Assembly (NCBI RefSeq): GCF_000247695.1
Contig: NW_004624781.1
Span: 8,335,515-8,399,514 of the forward strand
Source: Heterocephalus glaber
Taxonomy: Eukaryota > Chordata > Mammalia > Rodentia > Bathyergidae
Direction: 5' to 3'
Length of the DNA stretch: 64,000 nt
Shown: positions 36,901 to 51,100 of the stretch, one piece after another
Position numbering within the stretch: position 1 is the stretch's first letter
Layout of the letters: every line of letters begins with the position of its first letter
Position numbers and translations under genes: made by a program
The notes under the pieces: generated by a model
The model's input: the letters and a program-made list of their open reading frames with translations, nothing else
Database searches by the model: none
Told to the model about the DNA's origin: nothing

Positions 36901-38834
36901 AGAATGAAGAGAGCCTGGATGACTGCAAAGGTTAAAGCAGAACTCAAAGAGATTTAAGTAAGGCAGCCCTCCTTCTGATGAGGAAACCTCTACCTTTTGT
37001 TATCAGGAAGAAAGTACTATGTAGTAGTCTTGTCAGTTAGTAAACTTTCTAATTCGATACTAGAGGCTGGTAGCTAGAAGAACCAAAGAACAGTCAAGCT
37101 TATCCACCCATCTTTTTCCATTCTTGATATATGAACCTGCTTTTAAAAGAATACTTTTTTCATTCTTTTAGATAAGAAAGTATATTCCAGCCACTGCTGC
37201 AGTTCCTTTTATCTTAATAGAAAATCTCATGGACATTAAAATTGAGAGCATATTGTCTTGATTTGTAATGCAGAAATTTTCTTTATTGGCTACTATCTAT
37301 TCAGGTAGATCTTGGAGGAGTGAAATGATTTGTAACATAACCCTTTCTTCAATATAGTCTTCACATTCTGAATTTGATCTGCTTAGTGGCCACTGAAATT
37401 TTACTAATATGAAAGCTGAAAGGTGATTCCAGCGTTTGGTTGGTTTACCACCCCTCCCCTCAGTCATTACTGTTTTTCTGTGTCTGGGTGAGGATGGCAT
37501 GCTATAGAATCAGACACTGGCTCATTAGGCTGAAATGAATGTAGCCACACTAACTTCTCTCAGTGCTTTGCAGCATTTGTTAGTTTAAAATCTAAAACAA
37601 AAGCAAAACACTAATGTACTTGAGTTTGTTATTGCTTGCTGTTGCTTCACCTTTCCTTCCATGTCTTGGTCTCATGCTTCCTAATGCCTGAGCAGACGGC
37701 ATCGTCAGAGCGCCGAGGAGAGTGGGAAGTCCAGCCCAGCCGGCAGACCAGTACCTCATACCTGACGTCTCACTTGGCCGCAGACCGCCATGGGGGATCA
37801 GTGCAGGTACTCACTGCCTTTCCTGCCTTTTCCCAGCCTCCCAGCTTGGCGAGTAGAATGTTGGCTGGCTTCTGAGACTTGGGTTCCTTTCCTGTGGACA
37901 CTGACAGCAAGCGTCAGCTGCTTCAGTAGTTTACTGATGGTCTGTGTGCTGGCTTTCTGTGTAGGTGGACTTTGGTAAAAGTCCCTTATTGAGATAATTA
38001 CTTCTTGTCATTAACTAGAAAATATCCTTGATGATTTCTTATACTACATTAACCTTACCCTACAGCCTTGATCCATTCATAGTAAAATACAAAAATCACA
38101 TCAAGGTGGAATGTGTTAGTCTCAAGTTGGAATTGTGAAGACCTGAAACATAAAATAAGTACTTTCTGGACAAGAGGACTACATATATAGCTCATGCTGG
38201 GATGATACATGCTTTCCCACATGATAAGCTGAGAATGTTGATAGGTGTAATTGTTTTGTTTCTGAGTGGGTACCCAAAAGTTGGGCTATTTTCTTTTTTC
38301 TCCCTAGAATAGGTGTAGTCCTGGAAAATTATTTCTGGTTTCATTTAGACTAGCTTAACATCTTTTTTTCTCTGTTCAGTATTAAGAGCATCTTATATCT
38401 TTTTAACTTTTCTTATGTGTGACGGTTTTAAAATCTTAACCTATTTCTGCCATACTACTTAGTGATACTACCAGTTGGGGCACACTAGTTTACCCTTTTT
38501 GCATATAGAAATGTGTCTCAATATGCTTTTATATGGAGTAAGTCTCTGAAAGAACTTGTTACTCACAGGCTGTTAGGAGATACCTTTGACCCTGTAAAGA
38601 CAGCGTAGGAACATGTAGGTGAAAATGATGGATTGAACACATAGTTCAATCTGTTTTCACTCCCTCTTGAAAGAATGGTAATGGAATCTTTTTATAAGCA
38701 TAAGTCTTTCTAAGAATGGTGAAAACAAGAGAAAGCAACACCATCAAAAGTGTTAGAAGAGAAGTTGAAAGCAAATGGGCAGTTATCAAATGAATCCTGG
38801 GAAATGCTCAAAAGGCTCAAGAGCTGGCTGGCAC

Positions 38835-38893
<59 letters not shown>

Positions 38894-41800
38894 GCAGTGA
38901 AGAATGTGGGTGGTGCCTGGCTCTGCAGAGCAAGCTTGGGCCAAGTAAAACAGTAAAAAGCGAGATAAGAGTACACCCTGGAGCCAGGTGTGGGGGTGCA
39001 CACCTGTAATCCCAGCACTTTGGAAGCTGAGACAGGAAGATCACTGCTAGTTTGAGGCCAGCCTAGGCTACACAAGTAAGTTCGAGGCCAGCTTGGACTA
39101 CATAGTGAGATCCTGTCTCAAAAACCAAAAATAAAAAAAATTAAAAAAAAAAACAACAAAAAACCAAAAATAAAAAGGTATACCCTAGAGGAAGCATGGT
39201 GGGCTATCAGGAAAGCCACTGTTGCCAGGAGTTGGCCTTCTCTGAGTGGAGGAGAAGCAGAGGGCCCTGTATTCAAATAAAGAAATTGGTCAAAAGACTG
39301 TTTAAGAAGTGATAGATCCCTCTTCAGCAAAGATGAAAGGTGTGTTCTCTGGAGAGGGCAAAATAGGTCAGGGGGTTACAGAGTACCATTGGAACCAAGG
39401 TACTTTGTGGAAAAGGGGAGATTAAGTGAATGGCCTGCTAACTGCCTATTCTCCCTATTCAGTGTTTTACGAAGCCACTAACCAGGTCTCTACCTTCTAG
39501 GCAAGAGATTGAAAGAGTAAGCTCTGGGATATGTGACCGCCCAAAAGAAGACATCTTGGGATACTGACAACAGGGTTTTGCCCCTGAAGTGACCCAGCCA
39601 GATTACACCACAGTGTGGTCCACAAGTGTCAAGTCTCAGCCACCTTCACACAATGCCAACTCATGTTCTGCCCCCCACCCTTTTGCTACCACGGATCGAA
39701 TTTAGGACCTTGTGCTTACGAGGCAGGCGCGATGCCACTGAGCTAAATCCGTCCCCCCCTTTTAGAATGAGCAGATAATCAACTATCATCAGACTTCTGA
39801 GGAAAGCCTTTACTAAGAAAGAGATCAAAGCAAATAAGCAACAGTGGTAGTGTGTTTTTTTTAAGAAATATTTTGTTGTAAAAAAGAGCTCTTGGAGGGC
39901 CGGGGATTTAGCTCAGTGGTTTCACTGCCTGCTGCGCAAGCGCAAGGACCCGAGTTCAATCCCTGGTACCCCCCCAAAACAAAGAGCTCTTAGAAATTAA
40001 AAACTTAAAACGATGGAAATGGCTAGGACTGGGAGTCTAGTTCATCGGGAGCACAAGGCTCTGGGTTCTAATTCCTCTCACTATAATAAATAAATGACAG
40101 ACTTTGGAGAGATTAGTGGTTTACAATTAATGTATAAACAGATAAGAAAGAATAAATTTTAAAATATAATTACTAATTTTAAAAATTGTACACAAAAGGA
40201 GAGATAACCATGCTACACTCCATAGTTCAGTTGTGACCAGCCCTTAATACTCATCATGTAAGCACTAAGAATTGATCGAGTCAGACTTACTGTATACACT
40301 GTAGTAGAAAGACGAAAAAAGATATAATTGTGATTATAGTGTGTAAAAATGAAAAATCAAGATGAATGTTAAAAGATAAGGAATTATAGCTGGACGTGGT
40401 GACACACACCTATAATCCTGTCACTTGGGAGGCTGAGACAGGAGGAGTGCCACGAGTTTGAGGCCAACCTGGGCTACACAACTAAGTTCAAGGCCTACTT
40501 GGGCTACATAGTGAGACCCTGTCTCAAAAAACCAAAAAAAAATGAAAGGATTCAAAACACATTTCTTTGGTACACTTTTTTTTAAGAGAATGAACAGAAA
40601 AAGCATTTGGATACAAAAAAAAAAAAAAAAAGGTAAGGAATTACAAAGAAGCAAAGAAATCAGCTATAAAAGAGGAGAAATGGGGCCAGGGATTTAGCTC
40701 AGTGGTTTCGCCACCTGCTGCGCAAGCACAAGGACCCAAGTTCAATATCTGGTACCAAAAAGGAGGAGAAATGGTAAAGTAGGAAAAAGAGAATACTCAT
40801 TTTCCTAACAGTCTTTGTAGAAATATATGATTCTTTACTGATATAACTGATAAAAATAAAACCTAGCAATTAAAAATACATATATCAGTTTTACCTATTA
40901 TATTGGCAAAAATTTATACACCCACTATTATTGAATATGAATTACAGCTATTTTGGAGAGTAATGCAACATCATCTGTTAAAATCTTAAATTTGAGCCAG
41001 CAAATACAGTTTCAGATCAACATTTCTCAAAGCCCACTAATGCCGTGCTAGGTGCAGGGGTATGTGCCTGTAACCCCAGATACTTGGGAGGCTGAAACAG
41101 GAGGATCATGAGTTCAAGGCCTGGGCAACAACTCATTGAGACCCTGTCTCAAAACTTAAACAGATGGGGCTGTAGCTCAGTGGCAGAACAGTTGCCTGGC
41201 ACGTGCAAGCCCCCAAATTCAATCCCCAATGCCACAGAAAGAGAGAGGGGAGAAAATGAATGTAGGTTTTTTTTTTTTTGGTTTTTTTTTTTTGTGCCGG
41301 GGATCGAACTTGGGTCCTTGTGCTTGCGCAGCAGGCAGCGAAACCACTGAGCTAAATCTCCGGCCCTGAATGTAGTTTTTTGTTGTTGTTGTTGTTGTTG
41401 TTGTTGCGGAGATCGAACTTGGGTCCTTAGCTTGCGAGGCAGGCAGTGCCTGAATGTAGTTTTAAATTTCATAGTAGCCACATTAAAAAGAAACAGGTAA
41501 AACTAATTTTAGTAACATTTTATTCAACCTAGTATTGTATATCTCAAATATTTCAACATATAGTCATATAAAAATGTTGAGGCCTTTTACTACATCTTTG
41601 AAATACAATGTGTGTTTGATACTTCACAGCATCTTGGGTGTATTAGTCCTGTGTCAGGCGTGTAGTAGCCACGTGGTGGACAGTACAGTTCTAGAATGTT
41701 TATTGCCAGCTTCTTTATAATGCTAGAAATCAAAGGGAACTAAATGTTTATTAGCTGAACATTAACTAACACAATAATGCTGTATAGTTGAAAGAGATCT

Positions 41801-44800
41801 CTGGGGGTTATGGGAAAGTGTTCAAGATATGTTATGAAAGGGCTGGGGATTTAGTTCAGTGGTTTCAGCACCTGCCTCACAAGTGCAAGGTTCCAAGTTC
41901 AATCCCTGGTATCAAAAAATATATATATTATGAAAAAGGCAAGTTGCAGAGCAGTATATAAAACTTGGACCATTTTTATTTTCATATGTACGTATTTGAG
42001 AATACACACACACATGCACACACACACACTCTTCATGCAAACAGAGAAGGGAACTAATGTAGAATAGGGGTCAACAAACAAGGCCAGGGGGTAACATCTC
42101 ACTCTCAGCTTATTTGTGTAAATAAAGTCTTGCTAGAAAATAACCACGCTTATTTCTTTATGTACTATCTATGGCTGCTTTTCTACTGTACTGTCAGGGT
42201 TGAGTGGTTTGAACAGAAATTATCCACCTCTCAGATTCTAAAATGCTTCCTATTTGGCCCTTCCTGGAACACTTTGCCAGCCCCGGCTCTTGAGCACATG
42301 CCCTGATCCCACTGTTAATTTTCATGTTCTGGTGCTACTGGAAACTTGTACTTTTTATGTTGTTTGTCTTTTCTAATATACTTTTTAAAAATAATAAACA
42401 TGTTTTATAACTAGAAAAAAAAAAAGATAACTTTTTTTTTTTTTCTGGTGCTCCAGACTCAACCCAGGGAATGCTGAGCTTACATTCCTAGCCCTTTTTT
42501 TAATTTTTTTTTTATTTTGAGACAATCCCACTAAGTTACCTAAGCGGGACTTGAACTTGCTATTCTTCTGCCTTGGCCTCTGGAGTAGCTGAGATTATAG
42601 GCATGCACTGCTACACCTGGCTTAAACAACAATTTTAGAGGTTTTTGTTTTTTTTTTTTTGTACTGGGAATTGAACTCAGGACTTTGCGCTTGCACGGCA
42701 GATGGCAGAACCACTGAGCTAAATCCCCAGCCACAAACAACAATTTTAAAAGGAATATACCTCACAGGCATGTACTGTTAATATAGTCTATTAGAGATGT
42801 GCTAGAACACAAGGTTGCTCATTTAGATAGTGTTTCCTACTGTCTGTCCAGTGGGAGATGTTGTCTTTTAATTTAAGTCATAGCAAATTAAAATTGTCTA
42901 CTCTGTAAACTACATTCTGCCAGTTTTCTTGGCACTTGGATAGAGAACAGACACTTGTACCATTTACCTAATACTAAATTGTGTGAAGTTCTGCTGTTCC
43001 TTACATCTGCCTCTGGGCTTACACTGTTTTTAGCACCAACTTTTGTAAACTCTTTTTTTTTTTTTTTTTTTTTTTTTGATACCGGGGATCGAACTCGGGT
43101 ACTTGCTCTTGCGCAGCAGGCAACAAAACCACTGAGCTAAATCCCCGGCCTTGTAATCTCTTAAAAGGCTTTTTTTTTTTGCAGACTAAATCAGTAATTC
43201 CTTCCTAGCATACCAGGGGCCCAGACATTTCCGAGTCACCTCCCTTTCTAGCGTTAGTGTGATGCAGTGCTTGGCCTCACCTGGATGGCCTGCAGACACC
43301 ATGGCCACGAAGGGAATGTAGACTGCCCAGATTGAAGAGTCTGTTCTGAGCAAACACATGGACATTCCCATTCAACTTAGTTAATGGGCAGATCCCTGGT
43401 TCCCATCCTTCCAGTATTTTCTACATCTTTTCTATGTGGAAAGTCTAAATTCAAGAAGACATTATAGTTTTCTCTTTCCAAAAGATTTCTGTAAGGTTGT
43501 TAAATTACATAGGGAGATATCATAGAAATCTCTAGGACCAAGCAAGGGCATAAGAATTAAGAATGATGTATTAGGTGAAGTAGTCTTTGCTTGGTGCACA
43601 GTTCTGATTTTTCCTCATAATGACATTTTGAAAAATGGGACTAGTAAGTCAAATTTTTGAGATTGCTACAATGGTTATTAGCAATATTAAGGAATAAAGG
43701 TCAAAGTAGGACTGCACCTTGATCTTTCTCACAGATAATCATATAAGATATTAATTACTTTGGTTTTGTATAATATAGCCAAATCAATGTGAGATTAATA
43801 TTAATTACAGCAAAATAAATGTCCCTATTTTGGGCATGCAAATAAAATTTGTTTTCAGTACTGGGAATCACTTGCAGAACCTTCACACTGAGCTGCATCC
43901 CCAGCCCTTTTTATTTTGAGACAGGGTCTCACTGAGCCACTCAGTTCCCCAGGCTGAGCTCAAAAAGAATCCTCCTGCCTTAGTCTCCCAGAGTGCTGAG
44001 GTTATAGGTGTGCATCACCAGACCCAGCTAATGCATTTTCCTTTACTTTATTTTTTTCAAAAATTTTTAATTAGTACGTTTGCAGTATATAATAATTTCA
44101 TTCATCATGGAGAGTTAATTCTTATACATGACACACCGTAATTCTTTTTTTATTTCCTCCTCCTCTCTCTCACGAAATCTTACTTTTGAATGACGTTACA
44201 CTAAAAATTAAAAAGGAAAATTATAATAGTGCTATGTTTAGAATAGTAATTCAGGCTGAGCACACTGGCACACATCTGTAATTCCAGCTACGTGAGAGGC
44301 CTTGGTCCATGCATGACTTGGAGAACAGCCTGGGCAGCATAGCATAAATATGTATACATGTGTACAGTGGTGCCTTGGTTTATGGACTCAGTTCTTTCCA
44401 TGATTATGGTCGCAACCTGAGTCGGATGAGAACCGAATCAAACTCAATGGTTATGTTCAATATTGACTTTATGGGGAAATTTGATTCGGTTCTTGTCCAG
44501 TTTGATTTGCAACCACAATCATAGAGAGAATTGAGTTCATGAACCAAGGGATGGAGGGGGGGAGAGAGAGAGAGATTGAGATTGATTTCATTACATTCAT
44601 AAGGTTTTTATACTTTTTCAGGTCTTTTACCTAGACATCTTGGAATTTAACTAAGTAATTATGAGGTAGATAGGACCGAAGTTACTTGCCCTATCTTAGA
44701 ATTAGAAAACAAGGCTCACAGAAGATGTCAATTTTATCACACTAGTGTTTGTTCCACTGCAAATCCAGACAGCAGTTCAGTGGTTTGGCAGACTGCTTAC

Positions 44801-47800
44801 AACTTGAAATAATTATGTGAATGCTTTAAAGGCCCAGAGTTGTAGCCATTGACCATCAGTTATGTTTTAGGTGCACTTAAAGTTTATGGGTAGAGAACTG
44901 GTGGTAAGATTCCCATCTGTGCCTGAGTTATTTGAGACCGGATGTTCAGGAATACTAGTGTCTGTTCTATAAAATGGGGATGACCTCTTCCTTAGATTGC
45001 CTAAGGACATATGGTTGAGTAGTAATTCATAAGGAGGAGAAATGAGAAGGTATGAGACATGTGAAATACTAGGAACAGGCACCACGACTCAGAGTCACCA
45101 GGTAATTCCCACTGGTGACACTTACTTCTGCTTCATTCATGTTAATAGAAGCTAAGAAATTGTATATTGCTGGGCACAATTTCAGACACATGTAATCCCA
45201 GCTACACAGGAGGCCAGTACAGAAAGATTGCAAGTTTGAGTCCCATGTTGGCAATTTAGTGAGATCCTATCTCAAAATAAAAATTTAAAAAGGTCTGGGA
45301 TGTCGCTCAAAGGCATTGGGATCAATCACCAATACCTCTTAAAAAATAAAAAAGGAAGGGGGTTGAAAGTAAATTTTGTATAAATCTTTAAAAATTTTTT
45401 ATGTAAATCTTAACTAGTTTCTGAATTGTTAAAAAACTTAACTGTGTTTTTTTTCTGTAACCCTTGTGCTCACACAGTGAACTTACCTGTGTTAACACTA
45501 ATGTGCAGTCAGAATGTGTCCACAGGAAGCAAATGTCCTGAGGAAATCAGTATCATAGTGTTAGGGTATTTCTCTGTTCCTCGATATCTAAACCGTGTCT
45601 CCTCAACTTTTTTATTTTACTGGGTTTTGCCAATTTCTTTTGTGTGTGTGTGTGTGTGTGTCTGTGTGCTGGAGGTTGGACCAAGGGCCTTAAAACTGAG
45701 CTATATCTCTAGCCCTTTTTATTTTGAGATAGGCTCTCACTAAACTGCCCAGGCTAGACTTGAATTGCAATCTTTCTGCCTCAGCTTCCCCAGTCGCTGG
45801 GATTACAGGTGTGCACTACTGTGTCCAGCTTTCCCCATAGAACAGGATGAAATCCAGGGGTAATGTACCACTGAGCTGCATCTCCAGCCCATTAATTAAT
45901 TAATTAAACTTATCTATGTCTATCTATCCATCCATCCAGTACCAGGGATTGAACTCAGGACCTTGTGCTTGTGAGGCAGGCACGGCACCACTGAGCTAAA
46001 TCCCTGGCCCATCCAGCCCTTTTAATTTTTTTTTTTTTTTTTTGTACCAGGGATCGAACTTGGGTCCTTGTGCTTGCGAGGCAGGCGGCGGAACCACTGA
46101 GCTAAATCCCTGGCCAGCCCTTTTAATTTTGAGACAGGATCTCACTAAGTTGCCCAGGCTGGGCTCAAACTTGGGATCCTCGCCTCCCCCTGCCTCAGCT
46201 GGGGTTATAGGCATGTTCTATGTGCCCAACTCATACATTTCTTGTGTAATTCTCAAAACCTGTAAGAACAGTCTCAAATAGAAGTTACTTACCCAAGGAT
46301 ATCATTTTTGAACCTTTTATCCTATTTTATGGTTCTCTCCCATGTTTCAGCCAAGGTCTTTAACAGCAGAGTGGTTTGTCCAGCAGGGTCTCTTTGCCCA
46401 CTTCCCAGCACCCACATAAATCAGGAATCATGTACTGGAAATGAAACCAGGTGGCTGAAGCAGCTATACAAGCAAGAGAAGCCTGACCAGGGCCACATTA
46501 ACCAGATGACAGGAGTGAGAGCCTCCACTTACAATTCGGGGACCATCATTGAGAAGTGGGATGATAATGAACCTAAAATAAAGGTCGTTGAAATAAAACT
46601 GGTTTTCCAAAGAGAAATGTTTCCTTACCATTTTCCCTCTCACCAGAAAGGATGTGGTAGTCTTGTTATTTGAGTAATGTCAGTGGTCAGAGACACTTCT
46701 GAAGGAAAATGTGATTGTTTATATTTTTTGATGTACAGCATCTTTGTTTCCTTTTTCAGATTTTTTCCCCCCAGTTCTGAGGATTGACCCAGAGCCTTTA
46801 CATGAGCTACATCTCCAGGCCTTTATTTTATTTTGAGATAGGGTCTCTCTAAGTTGCCCGGGCTGAACTCAAATTTGTTATCCTCCTGGAACCTCCACAG
46901 TCCTGAAATCACAGGAGTGTGTACCCTGCCCGGCTTTCAGAGTTGTTTTTTTTTTTTTAAGCTGTCATTACTGAGTCCATATACTTACAGCATAATAAAC
47001 TGAGTAGAATTTCCCCACTGTATTCAAAGGAGCAAAGTGATTTTACCTTTAGAAATTGGCCTTGCAGTTACTTTTAATTCAATAAAGTACTGAGTGCATT
47101 TTTGCAACATGAAAAAAATCTCTTTAGGCAAAGTTTCCCTCATGGAAGTTCATAGACCTTAATTTAACCCTTGCTTGAGTCATTTCTTAGCATTTCCATC
47201 CATAAAAAGAAAGTAACTCATAGTGTTTTTGTGAGGATTAAATTTTTACACACATATACAATGTAGCAGAATGCCTTACACAGAGTACCCCTCAATATGG
47301 AAGATAGAATCATCATTCTGTGATTATACCTTTGAATTTAGTGTTCTCACATGGTAAGAGGCTGGGAACTTTCCCTAAATTAGGGCAGTGGATCTCTTAA
47401 CCCAGGAAAAGAAACATCCCAGGTCCTGCCTGGCCAGTCCTAAGCTAGAGAGCTCCCTTAGTGACCTCCTCTTGTACCCACAGAATGCTTGTGTCACCGT
47501 GGCGCTTGTCACACCCTGTCCTTCTGTTTCAGGTGGTTAGTTCAACCAATGGTGAGCTGAATGTTGACGACCCAACAGGAGCCCACTCCAATGCACCAAT
47601 CACCGCTCATGCCGAGGTGGAGGTAGTGGAGGAAGCTAAGTACGTTCATCTTTCAAGGGAGCTCTTGGGTCATGGGCCGAAAAATCTTTTCTGTCTCTTC
47701 TATGTGCTGCTCATCTCAGACTCAGCATCATCATGCTTGTGTCCACAGCTTCTTCCTTTGACTGTTTTGTTTTTTGCATGGTACCTTAAGGCTGCTGCTG

Positions 47801-48073
47801 CCCTTCTTTAGCTCAATTTCTGGAAAAATAGTCTCATTTTGCTAGTCCACACCAGACAACAGGCATAGTAAGCTAAAAGAATTATAAGACCTACAATGAA
47901 TAGTAGCCATGAGCCTCTTGAAGCCCTGGAGCTTCTTACTCCCTATGGGATACAGAGACGAAACTACTGTTAAGTGGGTCATGCTGAATGGTTTAAATTT
48001 CTGATTATTGGCTGACAGCTCTGAGTATATAGTACTGGAACAAGCATCTCAGGACCATTTTGTGCTCTCACAT

Positions 48074-48119
<46 letters not shown>

Positions 48120-51100
48120 CAAATGACTATGGACTCAGACTAAATAAGTCAGGCAGAAAAACAGTCTGCATCTGTGAGTCTTGGGAAGGAAAGAAAGGAT
48201 GACCTTAATCCAAAGAAGATGAGGGGATTACCTCACACCCTTCCTGCTTCTCTTGCATGTGTGTCTTGCCCTGTGCATACCAGCAGCCCCTTGGTGCTCT
48301 CCGCATGGTCTGTGTTTAAACTCCTAGAATATGGGGTGGAGGGTGAAATAATTAACAATTCTGCTGCAAAAGCAACATTTCTACTTCTTTCCCTTTTTCC
48401 CCATTCCAAACCAGATCTCAATATAAGTTCCAAGAGGATGTCAGGTAGAGAGAGAGAGGGACATCATAAGTCAGTAACAGCTGCCAGCCCTGCTATGGGA
48501 GACCTTTGAGAATGTCCAGGATGTCCCAGTAACTTACCCTTTGAAATAGGCAGTACACTTACAATGTGACACTGAACTGTAAATGATTTCTTAAGTGCCC
48601 AGATAGCCTGTACAGCCGGAGCATCCATGAACCTCTGGCTATAGGTCAGGGAAAAGCCTGTCAGGTGTACTTGGTATGGTTGTGCCCAGCATACTCCCCT
48701 ACTCTCCTGCCCATCTATCTGGTGAGTTCACTTTGCCTTCAGGAGGTCTTTTCCTTGGAAAGCCAGGCCTTGAGGATTCCCATGCAGCAGCTGAAAAGCA
48801 CCCGAGGATGACTTGGACCATCTCCTGTGGTACCCCGATACCTGTCAGCAGCTTCTCCTAGCCTGTGTAGGAGACCAGCAGGAGGCCATTTTTAGTAAGA
48901 AAACTTTCTCCCTCTTCTCAGGGACTTTAGAGATTTGAATAGTACTCGTCCTCCTCAGTAAACAGTACAGTGGTCCTGCCCTGTGGGCTCACAACCATGG
49001 CTGTACTTTGGAGTCACCTGGGCATGTTAAAAAAAAAAAAAAAGAGTGCCTATGCATGGCCCCAGAGATTGTGGTTTAATTTATTGGTGGATGGCTTGAG
49101 TTTTACAGTAAAGGTGATTCTATAGGCAGCCAAAGTTGGGAACCACACAGGGTCCATTCTTGAAAGACAGCCATCCTTACTTCCATGCCTCCCCCACTCA
49201 CAGTTCATGTTCACATATTACTTTTTAGAAGTTTAATCCTGAGTTTAGAGTGTATTTTGAATACCAAGATCAAATGAACTTTAGCCTTCTGGTATGCACT
49301 AAACAAGTTTACTTTTTGGACCCTTTCATCTCATTTCATTTTGGTAAATGTGTACACTAATTGTGTGTGAGTGTGGTATTTGTGTACTGTGTGTAAGGTA
49401 GGGGACCACTGACACACACACAGTTCATCTGGTGTACTTTGTTCTGATGTAATGTAACTCTAGAAGGTCAGAAGAGTTGAAACTCTTTCCAGTTAGCAAA
49501 AAAGGACCACTGTGCTTCTTGGCCACAAGCTCCAGGTTTGGTCCTTCTGAAAGGTATAGAAACCAAAAGGGAGCAGTTGGATTTGAGCAGATGTCACCCA
49601 AAAGTATATGGCATTTGGTGTGCCATGTCCCCTAGTGATTTCATGAGGTACCAACTCTTCTTGCCTAGAAAACTGCCAGGTACCTGCCATGTATTATTAT
49701 TCTTGGTCTTCTAGGACCAAGTTGGGGTAGCCTTATGTCCATTTGATTGATCATGTTCATAGCAAGAAGTCACAGCTAGAGAAGCATGAGGGATCCCAAA
49801 CTGCCCCTCATTGTACTCAGCTGTGATGCCATGTGTTCGTGCAGCCTGTTTGCAGGGTAAGGGAGGCTGTTGACTCTATTGCAGTTTAGCTTGGATATTG
49901 GGGAGACTGAAATCTTCACTTCCAAGTGTTTGATACTGGGTTTCTTGCCCAGCTTGTTCTGTGTAAAGTGGAAGGAAATAACAGGGTCTTGGCTTTTGTT
50001 CTGTGTACAAAATATGTCCCCTAGTTTAATTGGAAGATTGTCGTTGTTAAGTATAGTTGAAATGTTGGTGAGGACACGTAGCTTTTTGGTTGATTTTTGT
50101 AATAGTAAGACCATAAGAATTTTTGCTTACAAGAGAACAATCCAAGAGGAAGAGATAACAATCATAAATATATATGCACCAAATAACAGTGCATCCAACT
50201 ATATAAAACATATTAACAGAGATGAAAAATCATATATGCACTAATACAGTTGTAATGGGAGAACTCAGTAACCTACCATCACAAATAGATCAAGTAGGCC
50301 AAAAATCAACAATGAAATGTTAGAACTGAACCAAACTTTTGAACAAATGGACCTTTGGACAGATGTCTACAGTGTTACACCCCACAACATCAGAATACAC
50401 ATTCTTCTCAGCTGCACATGGGACATCCTCCAAAATAGACCACATGCTAGCTCATAGAACATGCTTAAGTAAATGCGAAGGAATTGAAATTGAAATTATA
50501 CATATTATCAGACCATAGTGCAATGAAATTGCCAATCAGTGATGAAACCACAAGAACTTCATAAACACATGGAAATTAAATAACACCTTCCTGAACAACC
50601 AGTGGGTCACAGATGAAAATAAAAAAGAAATCAGTTTCTACAATTACTCTATAATGACAGTACAACATACCAGAACTTATGGGAAACAATGAAAGCAGTC
50701 CTACAAGGGAAATTTATAGCAGTGAATACACATCAGGATAACAGAGCGGGCTCCAATAAACAACCTTATGTTGAACCCCAAGCTTCTAGAAAAAGAACAA
50801 GTCAAGTCCAAAGCTCATACGAGGGAGGAAATTATAAAAATTGGAGTAGAAATTAATGCAATGGAGACCAAAAAGAAATATAAAGACTCAATGAATCAAA
50901 GAGTTGGTTCTTTGAAATATTAAATAAAATTGACAAACCCTTAGCGAACCTTATCAAAAAGAGGAAAGAAAAGACTCAAATCCATGAAATTAGGAATGAC
51001 AAGGGTGAAATCACAACAGACCCTGCAGGAATCCAGATCATCAGTACCTACTTCAAGAACCTATATTCTAATATGATGGAAAATGTAGAAGAAATTGACA

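Larger units (their letters stand above)
26834..37695 (+). other. CSNK1G1: CSNK1G1 intron, 10.9 kb, with assembly gap
   Basis: It contains many ID and B1 copies, the 100-N gap, the candidate terminal exon at 33578, an L1 fragment with an 80-bp hAT insertion, and about 1.9 kb (35.8-37.69 kb) of apparently unique sequence before the cassette exon. Confidence 0.8.
37807..47532 (+). other. CSNK1G1: CSNK1G1 intron, 9.7 kb
   Basis: 37807-38800 and 43160-43850 look unique. The remainder is dominated by SINEs, a CT microsatellite and a palindromic DNA-transposon remnant. An open frame of 121 codons at 46308-46673 is non-repetitive but unrecognised. Confidence 0.8.

Noticed and set aside
38710..39075. 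121-codon antisense frame with an Arg-Glu repeat
   Set aside because: The repeat is a translation of the CT microsatellite, and the rest is B1 sequence.
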